Shown: piece by piece, positions 37,426 to 45,074 of the stretch | Layout of the letters: every line of letters starts with the position of its first letter | Position numbering within the stretch: position 1 is the first letter of the stretch | Assembly: GCA_041688015.1 (NCBI GenBank) | Contig: JBDNIY010000012.1 | Location: 124,001 to 188,000 of the forward strand | Reading direction: 5' to 3' | Source of the DNA: Parvibaculum sp041688015 | GTDB lineage: Bacteria > Pseudomonadota > Alphaproteobacteria > Parvibaculales > Parvibaculaceae | DNA: 64,000 bases | Made by a program: the position numbers and the translations under genes | Notes under the pieces: generated by a model | What the model saw: only the letters and a program-made list of their open reading frames with translations | Told to the model about the DNA's origin: nothing | Databases searched by the model: none

Positions 37426-37465
37426 AAACGAAAAACGGCGCTCCCTGGGGAGCGCCGTTTTCGTG
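37426..37465 (+). terminator. Terminator after cysQ
   Basis: AACGGCGCTCC (37434-37444) and GGAGCGCCGTT (37449-37459) pair perfectly with a 4-base loop, flanked by A-rich and T-containing sequence. Confidence 0.85.
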
Positions 37466-37791
37466 TGGATCTGTAGCAAGTCATCCAGACCCGGTGCTGT
37501 CGAGGCCACGGATATAACCGACCGACGCGAACGCTGCCTAAGGCCCCCCGACCTCTGACGGCCCGCGCCGGCCTCGCCTGCCACGCATAACGCAGCGGCG
37601 AATGCGGTTGCCTGAACGGGTTGCAATCACCGTGCCCAAGCAAATCAAGCCTAATTGTCCCAGAAGGACCCATTTAATGCCAGAGGTTAAATTAATTTCC
37701 CGATTATTATTATGCCGCCACCATTTTGACCCGATCCGTCCGCTAGACTCTTCAAAAGTGAGTCGTCCCTACCGACAAAGGATCAGCCCCC
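37466..37791. other. Region upstream of eipA with paired GANTC sites
   Basis: No gene is supported. GACTC at 37746-37750 and GAGTC at 37760-37764 are two CcrM-type methylation sites 14 bp apart, within 50 bp of the eipA start. TTAAATTAATTT at about 37686 is AT-rich and contains two overlapping TTAA motifs. Confidence 0.5.
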
Positions 37792-38397
37792 ATGCCCTTC
37801 AAGCGCCCGTCGCTTTTGCTCGCCGTCCTTCTAGCCAGCTTCGCTCTCTCCCTCGCGATAGCGCCCATCGCGGCCCGAGCGGACGAAGTGCGCCCCGTCA
37901 TCAACAATCACGCCGACACCTACAGCGAAGATGAAATGATGGTGGAGGCTGGTCAAGTTTTTGGCAGCACCGCCAAGGGCCTGGCCGACGCGGTTCATTC
38001 CGTCTTCAAAAAATACGGTGAGCCAAACGCTTACATCAAAGGCGAAGAGGTCAGCGGTGCGTTTGTTCTGGGGCTGCGCTACGGCGTTGGCACACTAAAT
38101 ATGAAATCGGGCGGTGCGCAGAAGGTCTATTGGCAAGGCCCGTCGGCGGGGTGGGATTTTGGCGGCAATGCTGTCAAAGTCTTCACGTTGATTTACAATT
38201 TGCCCAATGGAGACACCATCTACCAGCGCTTCCCCGGCGTTGAGGGCAGCGCCTATCTGATTGCAGGTATCGGAATCAACTATCAACAGCGCGACAAGGT
38301 CATATTAACCCCGATGCGGGCAGGCGCGGGCTTGCGTCTTGGCGCGTCCGTCGGCTATCTCAAATACACCAAGAGCCGCGAATGGTTGCCCTTCTGA
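37792..38397 (+). CDS. eipA: Envelope integrity protein EipA (DUF1134)
   Basis: A 201-residue periplasmic protein. It has a signal peptide (SLLLAVLLASFALSLAIAPIAARA, cleavage near residue 30) and the DUF1134 domain in the rest: GEPNAYIKGEEVSGAFVLGLRYGVGTL, VYWQGPSAGWDFGGN, FPGVEGSAYLIAGIGINYQQ. In Brucella, EipA supports envelope integrity and its gene is under CtrA control; the same is plausible here. Confidence 0.9.
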   Translation: MPFKRPSLLLAVLLASFALSLAIAPIAARADEVRPVINNHADTYSEDEMMVEAGQVFGSTAKGLADAVHSVFKKYGEPNAYIKGEEVSGAFVLGLRYGVGTLNMKSGGAQKVYWQGPSAGWDFGGNAVKVFTLIYNLPNGDTIYQRFPGVEGSAYLIAGIGINYQQRDKVILTPMRAGAGLRLGASVGYLKYTKSREWLPF

Positions 38398-38534
38398 CAC
38401 GCTTGGGCGCGACATTTCCATATAGGGTGCTAAAGGCTGGAAGAATTTCAACTTTTCTGGCAGGGTGACCTCGGTTTTGCTGTGGCGCGACGCGCTGCGC
38501 ACAGCACGGAATGCAACGTGGTAAAGAGGGCCTC

Positions 38535-39326
38535 ATGCTCGAAAGCATCATGCTGATTGCACTTGGCTTCTTGACAGCCACATTGTTCGCTCTTATCGCC
38601 ATCCAGTTCGTCTGGCGGCGCGCCGTCAAGGTGACGACACGCGATCTAAGCGACAATCTCGACCTCGATGATCTGAAGTCGCAAGCCGCACGCGCCTCAG
38701 CCTTGGACATGACGTTGCAGGAAAAGCGTACCAAAATCATCGCGCTTTCAGACAAGAACGCTCAAGTAGAAGAGACGCTGGCCAACACGCGTCGGGAGGC
38801 GGATACCCTTTCGCAAGATATTGTTGATCTACGAGCAAACCACGCCGATGCGCGCGCCGAAGCCGAAACACATTTGCATAATCTCACGCTGCTGCATGCC
38901 CGTGTCGACGAACTTGAAACCGCCGCCCGTGGCGACATGGAAAAGCGCCGCCATATCGAATCCCAACTGAAATCACTTGCCGAAAAAGCCCTACAATTGG
39001 TCGCTGACATGGGCGCAGTCGCTGTTGACTTCGCCGACGCCGCGCCCGAACCGCAGGCCGCGCCAGCACGGCCCGACGTCCCCATATCGCTCACGCCATT
39101 TCCTGCCGATGATCTGGACAACAAGGTCTCCGACGACAAACACAGCACCGAAATGCCTGACCTCGCCGAAATCAAAGCTTCGCTGTCTGACCTGGACGAG
39201 ACAGAACCTTCCAACGATCAAAATGACGGTGAATCAGACAACGCTGAAGCGCCGCCGCATGCATCCGAAGGCTACCTCGCCGATCGCATTCGCGCGCTTA
39301 AAGAAGGCTTCAGCGCCCCGGCCTGA
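38535..39326 (+). CDS. Membrane-anchored coiled-coil protein, unknown
   Basis: A 263-residue protein with one N-terminal membrane helix (SIMLIALGFLTATLFALIAIQFVW). A long heptad-rich helix follows (about residues 40-155), and then an acidic Pro-containing tail ending DRIRALKEGFSAPA. No domain recognised; the layout suggests an envelope or division-associated coiled coil. ATG at 38535 follows AAGAGGG; the ATG at 38511 is less likely. It is the last core gene before the island. Confidence 0.72.
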   Translation: MLESIMLIALGFLTATLFALIAIQFVWRRAVKVTTRDLSDNLDLDDLKSQAARASALDMTLQEKRTKIIALSDKNAQVEETLANTRREADTLSQDIVDLRANHADARAEAETHLHNLTLLHARVDELETAARGDMEKRRHIESQLKSLAEKALQLVADMGAVAVDFADAAPEPQAAPARPDVPISLTPFPADDLDNKVSDDKHSTEMPDLAEIKASLSDLDETEPSNDQNDGESDNAEAPPHASEGYLADRIRALKEGFSAPA

Positions 39327-39360
39327 TCTGTATACAAATTAATATAGTTTGAAAACCGAC

Positions 39361-39377
39361 GGTATCTCTAAGGGAGG
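39361..39377. other. Possible left attachment remnant (tRNA-Glu 3'-like)
   Basis: GGTATCTCTAAGGG matches the plus-strand copy of the tRNA-Glu 3' end (GGTATCCCCAAGGG, 60103-60116) at 12 of 14 bases, and both are preceded by CGAC (with one extra base in the tRNA). It lies exactly where the AT-richer, IS-bearing region begins. No integrase gene is recognisable at either end. Confidence 0.35.
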
Positions 39378-39670
39378 TAATATTATTCTTATATATCAGA
39401 TACTTAGGACAAAGTATGATCAAGAATGAACCCATGAGTCTCCAGGCTTTTCGATGGCGTTGGTCGCACTTTTTATGAGCTTACGATCTTCGATTTGTAT
39501 GACTTGCTTTCGATATTCTCGGCCAGATAGATTTATAGCCCAGCCCTATAGTGAACGTTTCCCCAACGTTAGGCCACTTGGGCTGCTGCCTGTTTTGTAG
39601 ACGGCAAGTTAAGCTAACAACATTTTCTTTTCGGACTCTACAAGGCTTAGATTCCAGAGCCTCAAGTGCC
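39378..39670. other. AT-rich non-coding stretch at island edge
   Basis: No gene, RNA or repeat is supported; it leads into an IS3-type transposase remnant. Confidence 0.4.
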
Positions 39671-39835
39671 GATGCCGGGGGTTATAACGGCAAGCCCAAT
39701 ATCTTCAATACCGACTAAGGCAGCCAGTTTACCAGCACAGCCTTCACCGAAGTTTTGCTCCGTGAAAAGATCGCGATCAACATGGGCGGCAGAGGTGTTC
39801 GGTTTGTCAAAAGCCAAGCGGTGAATCTGGTTTTG
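39671..39835 (+). pseudogene. IS3-family transposase (OrfB) fragment
   Basis: Reading from 39671 gives NGKPNIFNTD, a stop (TAA at 39716), then GSQFTSTAFTEVLLREKIAI and NMGGRGV. This is the DDE core block IFNTDQGSQFTS...GIAISMDGRG of IS3-group OrfB integrases, with the conserved Gln codon replaced by TAA. The sequence then loses similarity. Nothing before or after is recognisable, so only a decayed internal piece survives. Confidence 0.75.
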
Positions 39836-39892
39836 AGGGTTGCCCACGATTTCAGAAGACAAGCAAGACTTTCCAGGGGGGCTACCGGATCG

Positions 39893-41061
39893 TTAAGTCT
39901 TTGCTAAATTCAATAAGGAGCGTGAAATGATATTGCGATGCGTCTCGTTCGCACCAGAATAAATGCTGGCGGCGCGCGTACTAAGGTACTTTCGCATAGC
40001 TTGGCTAGCATTTAAGTAGAGAGGGGTATCCTCGTCGAGGCTATCCGCCCTGCCGATGCCATAAGGCCCCGCTACCTCAATTCCCAGTTCGGTGATTTTT
40101 TGGTGTAGCTTGCTCGCTATGCACTTCATGAGAGATGACGCGATTTCGTCGTCACCGGAAAGACGACCGGAAGTGAGAAGACGCAGTTCGAAGCTCTCGA
40201 AACTTCGAATATCTATTTCAAGTGTAGCCTTGCGAAGGATGAGCGCCGGGTCTTTGAGTTGTTGGTCGCCTGTCACCTCCTCGACTCTGCGAAAGGCGCG
40301 GCAGAGGAGCCCGCTTGTCGTGTTGTTTGACCGCACAAATCGCATCAGATGTTTGGCCACAGTCCAACCATCTCCCTCGGTGCCAATACGATTTGCCTTT
40401 GGGACGCGCACATCGTCAAGAAAAACTTGGTTGAATTCGTGCTCGCCATCAAAGCAGAGAATCGGCTCAACCGTGATCCCAGGGTATCCATGTCGATGAA
40501 AAGGAAGGTAATTCCTTCCTGTGACCGTGAGCCCTGTGATGTCCTGACCAGAGCAAACATGCGGTTTGCGTAATGGGCACCCGTCGTCCATATCTTGGAT
40601 CCGGCTACTATATAGTCATTGCCGTCTGACTTAGCACGGGTGGTTAGAGCCGCAAGATCGGAGCCCGCGCATGGCTCTGAAAAACCCTGACACCAGAGAT
40701 CTTCACCCTTGAGAATTGGGTTCAGATATCGCGATTGCTGCTCCGGTGTTCCCATAGCGATGAGGAGCGGCCCGAGACTTCTAATGCCGCCGGAAAAAAG
40801 AATGGGAGCATCGTTGAGGGCACATTCTTGCTCAAAGAGAAAGCGCTGTGGTGGCGTCCATCCCGTGCCACCGTAATCGGAAGGCCAAGCTGGCGCAATC
40901 CATCCACGTTCATAGAGCCGCTGATGCCAAATGTGACATGCTGCAATATCAGAATGCGTGCCAACGGTATGTCGCCCCGCAAGACGGAGGTCAGGCGTGA
41001 GATTTTCGGAGAGGAAAGTTCGCACTTCCTTGATGAAAGTCTGCTCCCTATCCATTTTCAT
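39893..41061 (-). pseudogene. Acyl-CoA dehydrogenase, frameshifted
   Basis: Two overlapping readings join into one acyl-CoA dehydrogenase of about 388 residues. The first (41061 down to about 40485) gives the N-terminal part with WCQGFSEPCAGSDLAAL and ends FLFIDMDT. The second (about 40485 to 39893) continues PGITVEPILCFDGEHEFNQVF and runs to the C-terminus with SGANETHRNIISRSLL. One base is missing near 40482-40486. It is either a pseudogene or a sequencing error. C-terminal EGGTSE is replaced by SGANET. Confidence 0.85.
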
Positions 41062-41330
41062 CGACCCCCAAGTCCATTTACGCTCTTGTCTACGTCTCGC
41101 ACGTCGTTCACCGCAATATTCTGCGGTATTTTAAGTGCCGTAGGAGGAAGGCCATCATCTAACCGCTAAACTTCGCCTTCTTCATGCAGAGCCCTATGCC
41201 CGACTAGGGGCATCAGTTTGGTATTTTCCGCTTCAAATGGCTCAATGTCCGCCGTCCTCTATCGTATCGTTCGAGTTGGATGAAACCTTGTTGCCCTCTC
41301 GTCTAAGCTTCTTTCTCCTGTATTGGCCTT

Positions 41331-42125
41331 CTACGATGTCGCTATAGGGCGTTTAGGCTCTGTCAAATCACGCAGGTGCGCTGAATAGGTGATGTCATTT
41401 CCCGAGCCTACTTTTGTAATTGTGGCTTCTGCTGGAAATGCCTCACCGTTTTTTCTTTGGCCTGTGATCGCACCGCGCTGGTTCATCCATTGTGAGGCGA
41501 CTTTGCCTTTGCCAAAATTTTCTATCATGGCCTCATGGGCCATGCGGAAGCGATCCGGCAGCAAGATATTGAGGGGCTTACCCAATATTTCTTCGGCACC
41601 ATAACCGAATATCTTCTCCGCCTTGAGATTGAAAAAGGTAATTTTGAAATCAGGACCAACCGAGATAATGGCGTCTTCGGCGACCATCAGAATGCGGGTG
41701 GCCTTTAAGTTGGCGTCCTTGAAAGCCGCGTGCTCGGCACGGCGTGCGGTATTGTCGCGTAACGTGATGATGAAATGAGGTGTGCTACTGAGACTGATTT
41801 CAACGACACGCACATCAACCGGCATCTCATGGCCCGATTTAGTCTGACCAATCAAATCCAGAAAGCGCTGTTGCGTGTAGTCCGGTTCTGCAGCCCAGCG
41901 TTGCAGCCATTTGACCGGGTCGGCGCGGCGGCCCGGCGTTTGCGGAACTAGCATGGAAATATTCTGACCAATCACTTCCTCGGGCGGGTAACCCAGAAGC
42001 CTTTCCAAAGCACGGTTGATATAGGTAACTTCGCCCTCAGGGGTCGTAACGATGATGGCCTCAGGAGTATTGGCAACTAGGGTTGCATAAAATACCTCGG
42101 ATGCACTGCCATCGTCGCTGGTCAT
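41331..42125 (-). CDS. Double PAS-domain sensory protein without output domain
   Basis: A 264-residue protein with two PAS domains. The first (about 10-130) has LVANTPEAIIVTTPEGEVTYINRALERLLGYPPEEVIGQNISMLVP. The second (about 145-260) has AEDAIISVGPDFKITFFNLKAEKIFGYGAEEILGKPLNILLPDRFR. No kinase, GGDEF or DNA-binding domain follows, so it may sense a ligand or redox state and act through a partner. ATG at 42125 starts 85 bp after the diiron gene; longer readings run into that gene. Confidence 0.82.
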   Translation of the reverse strand: MTSDDGSASEVFYATLVANTPEAIIVTTPEGEVTYINRALERLLGYPPEEVIGQNISMLVPQTPGRRADPVKWLQRWAAEPDYTQQRFLDLIGQTKSGHEMPVDVRVVEISLSSTPHFIITLRDNTARRAEHAAFKDANLKATRILMVAEDAIISVGPDFKITFFNLKAEKIFGYGAEEILGKPLNILLPDRFRMAHEAMIENFGKGKVASQWMNQRGAITGQRKNGEAFPAEATITKVGSGNDITYSAHLRDLTEPKRPIATS

Positions 42126-42210
42126 GTCGTACCTATCTGATTGGACTGCGTTTGCCTTGAGCGGAAAAAAGCAGCCCGCCGCGGTCTGTGACGGCGGCGG
42201 GCTCAGTTTG

Positions 42211-43314
42211 CTATTCGGCGGCAGCGAAATCGCTGTTTGGGGAGCCGCCTTCCATCGCGTTGAGGACGCGAAGGTCGTCAAATATCGGAATGCCGGCCTC
42301 TTCATACTTCTTGAGTACCGTCGGCGTGATGAGCCCGACGCGGGCGATCGCAGGCATCATCAGGTCTTTCAATGCATGGACCTGTCCCGGCGGCAGGGTC
42401 TGGGCGATCCCGTCTTCTTCGGCTTCCTTGAGGCCTTTGAAGAAATCCGCCGCATCGATGTTGCTGTTTTCCAGAACCTGCATGAAACCAGGGTCAACTT
42501 TGTTGGCGATAGTGCCGGAGGTCTGGGCGTTGACCAGAATGTTGACCGCGTTGAAAGCAAACTCAGCGAGGTCTTCCACTTCGTCCTTGTGAAGGTCCTT
42601 GATGACCGGCCCGAGGAACACATGACCGAAGGAGACATGGCGCGATTCATCGCGCATGACGTTGAATGTCAATTGTTTCAGAAGCGGGCATGTTGTGGAC
42701 CGATACATATTGTTGAATGCGCCGAGGGCGAGGCCTTCGACCACCATGTTCATGCCGATCATCACTTTCTCATAGCGATCAGACTGGAGTGTTACGTCGA
42801 TGAGCTCCTTGAGCCAAGGCGACATCGGATAGATCATCGCGATCTTCTTGCAGTATTTTGCATAGACCTCGACGTGGCGCGCTTCATCCATGGTCTGGGT
42901 CGCGGCATAGGCTTTTGCGCCTGAGTCCGGCACAGAGTGGGTGACGCAAGCTGCCGTCATCAACGCCCCTTGCTCGCCGTGTAGGAATTGCGACAGAAGT
43001 TGCGCGGTCGAATGTGCGGTAAAGGTTTCGCGCTGTGATTTCGACAACTTCTTGAAGAAAGACATCTTGTGATAGATGTCTTGCTCATTGTTGATGAGCG
43101 GTTTGGAGGGATCAACAGGCGTATCCCAAGGCAGAAGAGTGTCGGAATCCCACTGATTCTGCTTGGCGCGCCGGTAGAGATCTTCGACTTTTTCTTCGCC
43201 AAACTCATAAGCAAAATGCCAAGCGATATCCATCGGATGACGGTAGATGTCATCAGGTGTCATTGTGACGCGCCAATTGTCTTTGTTGGCTTCAATGCCG
43301 GTCTTGGGGTTCAT
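42211..43314 (-). CDS. Ferritin-like diiron oxidase/oxygenase
   Basis: A 367-residue helical protein with two copies of the carboxylate-diiron motif E-X28-D-E-x-R-H: Glu114 with DEARH (143-147) and Glu193 with DESRH (222-226). This is the pattern of AurF-type N-oxygenases and related ferritin-like oxygenases. The adjacent adrenodoxin-type ferredoxin is a natural electron donor. The substrate is unknown. It could also be a hydroxylase or a ligand-binding oxidase; the two-motif diiron site is directly visible. Confidence 0.8.
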   Translation of the reverse strand: MNPKTGIEANKDNWRVTMTPDDIYRHPMDIAWHFAYEFGEEKVEDLYRRAKQNQWDSDTLLPWDTPVDPSKPLINNEQDIYHKMSFFKKLSKSQRETFTAHSTAQLLSQFLHGEQGALMTAACVTHSVPDSGAKAYAATQTMDEARHVEVYAKYCKKIAMIYPMSPWLKELIDVTLQSDRYEKVMIGMNMVVEGLALGAFNNMYRSTTCPLLKQLTFNVMRDESRHVSFGHVFLGPVIKDLHKDEVEDLAEFAFNAVNILVNAQTSGTIANKVDPGFMQVLENSNIDAADFFKGLKEAEEDGIAQTLPPGQVHALKDLMMPAIARVGLITPTVLKKYEEAGIPIFDDLRVLNAMEGGSPNSDFAAAE

Positions 43315-43370
43315 CTCTCATCCTCCAAAATTGGTCGCTCCATTTTTTGCGACCGAAAGTGTTATCCGGT

Positions 43371-43691
43371 TCAGTACTGACGCGCAGGGGTTCTGAGCGT
43401 CAGCCCTTCCATGCTGTCGTCGATCTTGATCTGGCAAGAGAGGCGGCTGTTTTCCTTCACGTCGAATGCAAAGTCGAGCATGTCTCGTTCAAGATCATCC
43501 ATGGGTGGAATTTTTTCCATCCATCCGCTCTCGGCATAAACGTGGCAGGTTGCGCAAGCACAGGCACCACCGCAATCACCTTCAATACCTGGAATCGTGT
43601 AGCGAACGGCACCTTCCATAGCGGAGAGGCCTTGTGGCACATCAACCAAATGTTCGGTGCCGCTGAATTCGATATATTTTACTTTTGTCAT
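43371..43691 (-). CDS. 2Fe-2S ferredoxin, adrenodoxin type
   Basis: A 106-residue ferredoxin. It starts MTKVKYIEFSGTEHLVDVPQGLSAMEGA. The cluster ligands lie in GDCGGACACATCHVY (Cys at C-x5-C-x2-C spacing) and a distal Cys in SRLSCQIKI. The acidic helix DDLERDMLDFA is the usual partner-binding region. It should donate electrons to the diiron protein next door. An alternative ATG at 43730 adds 13 residues. Confidence 0.93.
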   Translation of the reverse strand: MTKVKYIEFSGTEHLVDVPQGLSAMEGAVRYTIPGIEGDCGGACACATCHVYAESGWMEKIPPMDDLERDMLDFAFDVKENSRLSCQIKIDDSMEGLTLRTPARQY

Positions 43692-43745
43692 ATCGCGCGT
43701 CGTCACCTTGACGTGTTCTAAACCAGACATCTTTCTGAACGACAC

Positions 43746-44086
43746 GGATCGTTCTCAATGCCTGTGAAAAACTATAGGCACGAAATTCGAACGAGATGCT
43801 GCGGCAGAGTGTCCATTGCAAGCACAGGGACTGCGACAGAAAGTCTGCCGCAATGCAGCGATCCTTGGACGGAGGAAAATTATTTCTGCGACGTTTGGTT
43901 TGATTTATATTCGCAAGTTGTGCGGTACTACGAATCTATCTCAGAGGTTCTGCGAATTAGATCGGTTCCAAGCGCGCACGGATTGCGCGATCGAGGGGCC
44001 TTGCTGGTCTTGGTTCATCTGCCGGAGATCGTCGCTGCGGACCTTGTTGCGCTAGGCGCCAGCTTGTTGTTTCAATTTTTGTTTAT
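43746..44086. other. Region with no supportable gene
   Basis: About 340 bases upstream of the NsrR-like palindrome. An open reading from 43758 encodes a 119-residue Cys- and Arg-rich product with no ribosome site and no recognisable domain, so I do not call it. Confidence 0.4.
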
Positions 44087-44109
44087 AACATGCATTTTAT
44101 ATGCATGTT
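44087..44109 (+). promoter_or_regulatory. NsrR-like operator (23-bp palindrome)
   Basis: AACATGCAT-TTTAT-ATGCATGTT is a perfect 9-bp inverted repeat. It matches the NsrR consensus AAGATGYATTT-N-AAATRCATCTT at 20 of 23 positions with exact length. NsrR is the nitric-oxide-sensing iron-sulfur repressor. The site is 423 bp before the norS start, so it implies a long leader or a lost small gene between. Confidence 0.65.
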
Positions 44110-44411
44110 TATATTGAAATGTTTGCAAGATAGGCTATGAGTGAGACAGAGAGTTGTATCTGAACTTGAAAAGGGACCTTGGTGCCGCCTGACTAGAAGA
44201 GCGGCAGAAGCCGAAGCAGACTTGTTTTCACCCAGGTTTTGAGCCCTCTTTCTCATACGCCTGTTTGATCGAATATCGGGGATATGATCGATGGCAATTC
44301 AATCAACGTTCGTCGAAGATACTAAATTTCTCGCGAGTATCTGTAATGGATATGGGCATCGCACTCGCGACGCTGGTTCTGGCCGTCGTCATCTAGTTCG
44401 GTGGAGTGACG

Positions 44412-44522
44412 ATGGCGGCGTTGTCCGCCTTGCGCCAGATCGATCTCGGCGAATTGTTTATGCAAGCATCTGAGATCATTGAGCGACGCTTCGTTTGGCA
44501 GGTACCACGCGAAATACCATGA
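44412..44522 (+). CDS. Possible 36-residue leader peptide or small subunit
   Basis: ATG at 44412 follows GGTGGAG with good spacing and encodes MAALSALRQIDLGELFMQAS, with a short charged tail and a TGA 9 bp before norS. Upstream in the same frame, ATG at 44346 starts a hydrophobic 16-residue stretch (MDMGIALATLVLAVVI) that ends in TAG at 44394. The two may be the halves of a broken one-helix protein. Evidence is weak. Confidence 0.3.
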   Translation: MAALSALRQIDLGELFMQASEIIERRFVWQVPREIP

Positions 44523-44531
44523 GGGATTGTT

Positions 44532-45071
44532 ATGGTCATACAGACGACAATTTGGTGGATCACGATAGCGGGGCTGACGGTCGTTTCGGCAGCATTTCTC
44601 TATGTTATTGCGCGATCAGGTAAGGTTGCGGATGCAGCCGAGGTGCAGCGCGGCGCGAACCTGATACGGCGATGGTGGTTCTGGGCGTTGATCGTCTTTG
44701 GTGTTGTTGTTGCCTGGGTGACGTTGGTGCCGTTTCCAATTCCCACCCAAGATGCCGCGCTTAAAGCTGATCAAGTGATCGAGGTGGTCGGGCATCAATG
44801 GTACTGGGACCTCAGCGAATCCGAGATCAAAGCCGGGTCAACTGTTGAGTTTCGGGTCACCAGCGAAGACGTCAATCATGGTTTTGCGATCTATGCTCCT
44901 GACGGCCGCATCGTCATTCAAACGCAAGCCATGCCCGGGTATACGAACAAACTATTATATACGTTCAGCAAACCTGGAACTTACCGCATCCTGTGTTTGG
45001 AATATTGTGGTGTCGCGCATCACAATATGGAAACTGAACTTGAAGTGGTCGCTGCCAATGGAGGAATGTAA
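44532..45071 (+). CDS. norS: sNOR CuA subunit (NorS-like; cytochrome oxidase subunit II family)
   Basis: A 179-residue membrane-anchored cupredoxin. Two N-terminal helices are followed by the CuA domain with ligands His116 (VNHGF) and Cys155, Glu157, Cys159, His163 and Met166 in CLEYCGVAHHNM. It would accept electrons from cytochrome c and pass them to the next protein. With norY, senC and orf1 in the same order, it fits the sNOR cluster of ammonia-oxidising bacteria. The alternative is a ba3-type oxidase subunit II. GAGGG precedes the ATG. Confidence 0.8.
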   Translation: MVIQTTIWWITIAGLTVVSAAFLYVIARSGKVADAAEVQRGANLIRRWWFWALIVFGVVVAWVTLVPFPIPTQDAALKADQVIEVVGHQWYWDLSESEIKAGSTVEFRVTSEDVNHGFAIYAPDGRIVIQTQAMPGYTNKLLYTFSKPGTYRILCLEYCGVAHHNMETELEVVAANGGM

Positions 45072-45074
45072 GTT

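Noticed and set aside
38511..38534. Earlier start for the coiled-coil membrane protein
   Set aside because: The ATG at 38535 has AAGAGGG in place and begins just before the membrane helix; the upstream ATG has no such site.
43758..44117. Plus-strand open reading of 119 codons upstream of the NO reductase genes
   Set aside because: No ribosome site, biased composition (Cys, Arg), no family resemblance, and it runs across the NsrR-like palindrome.
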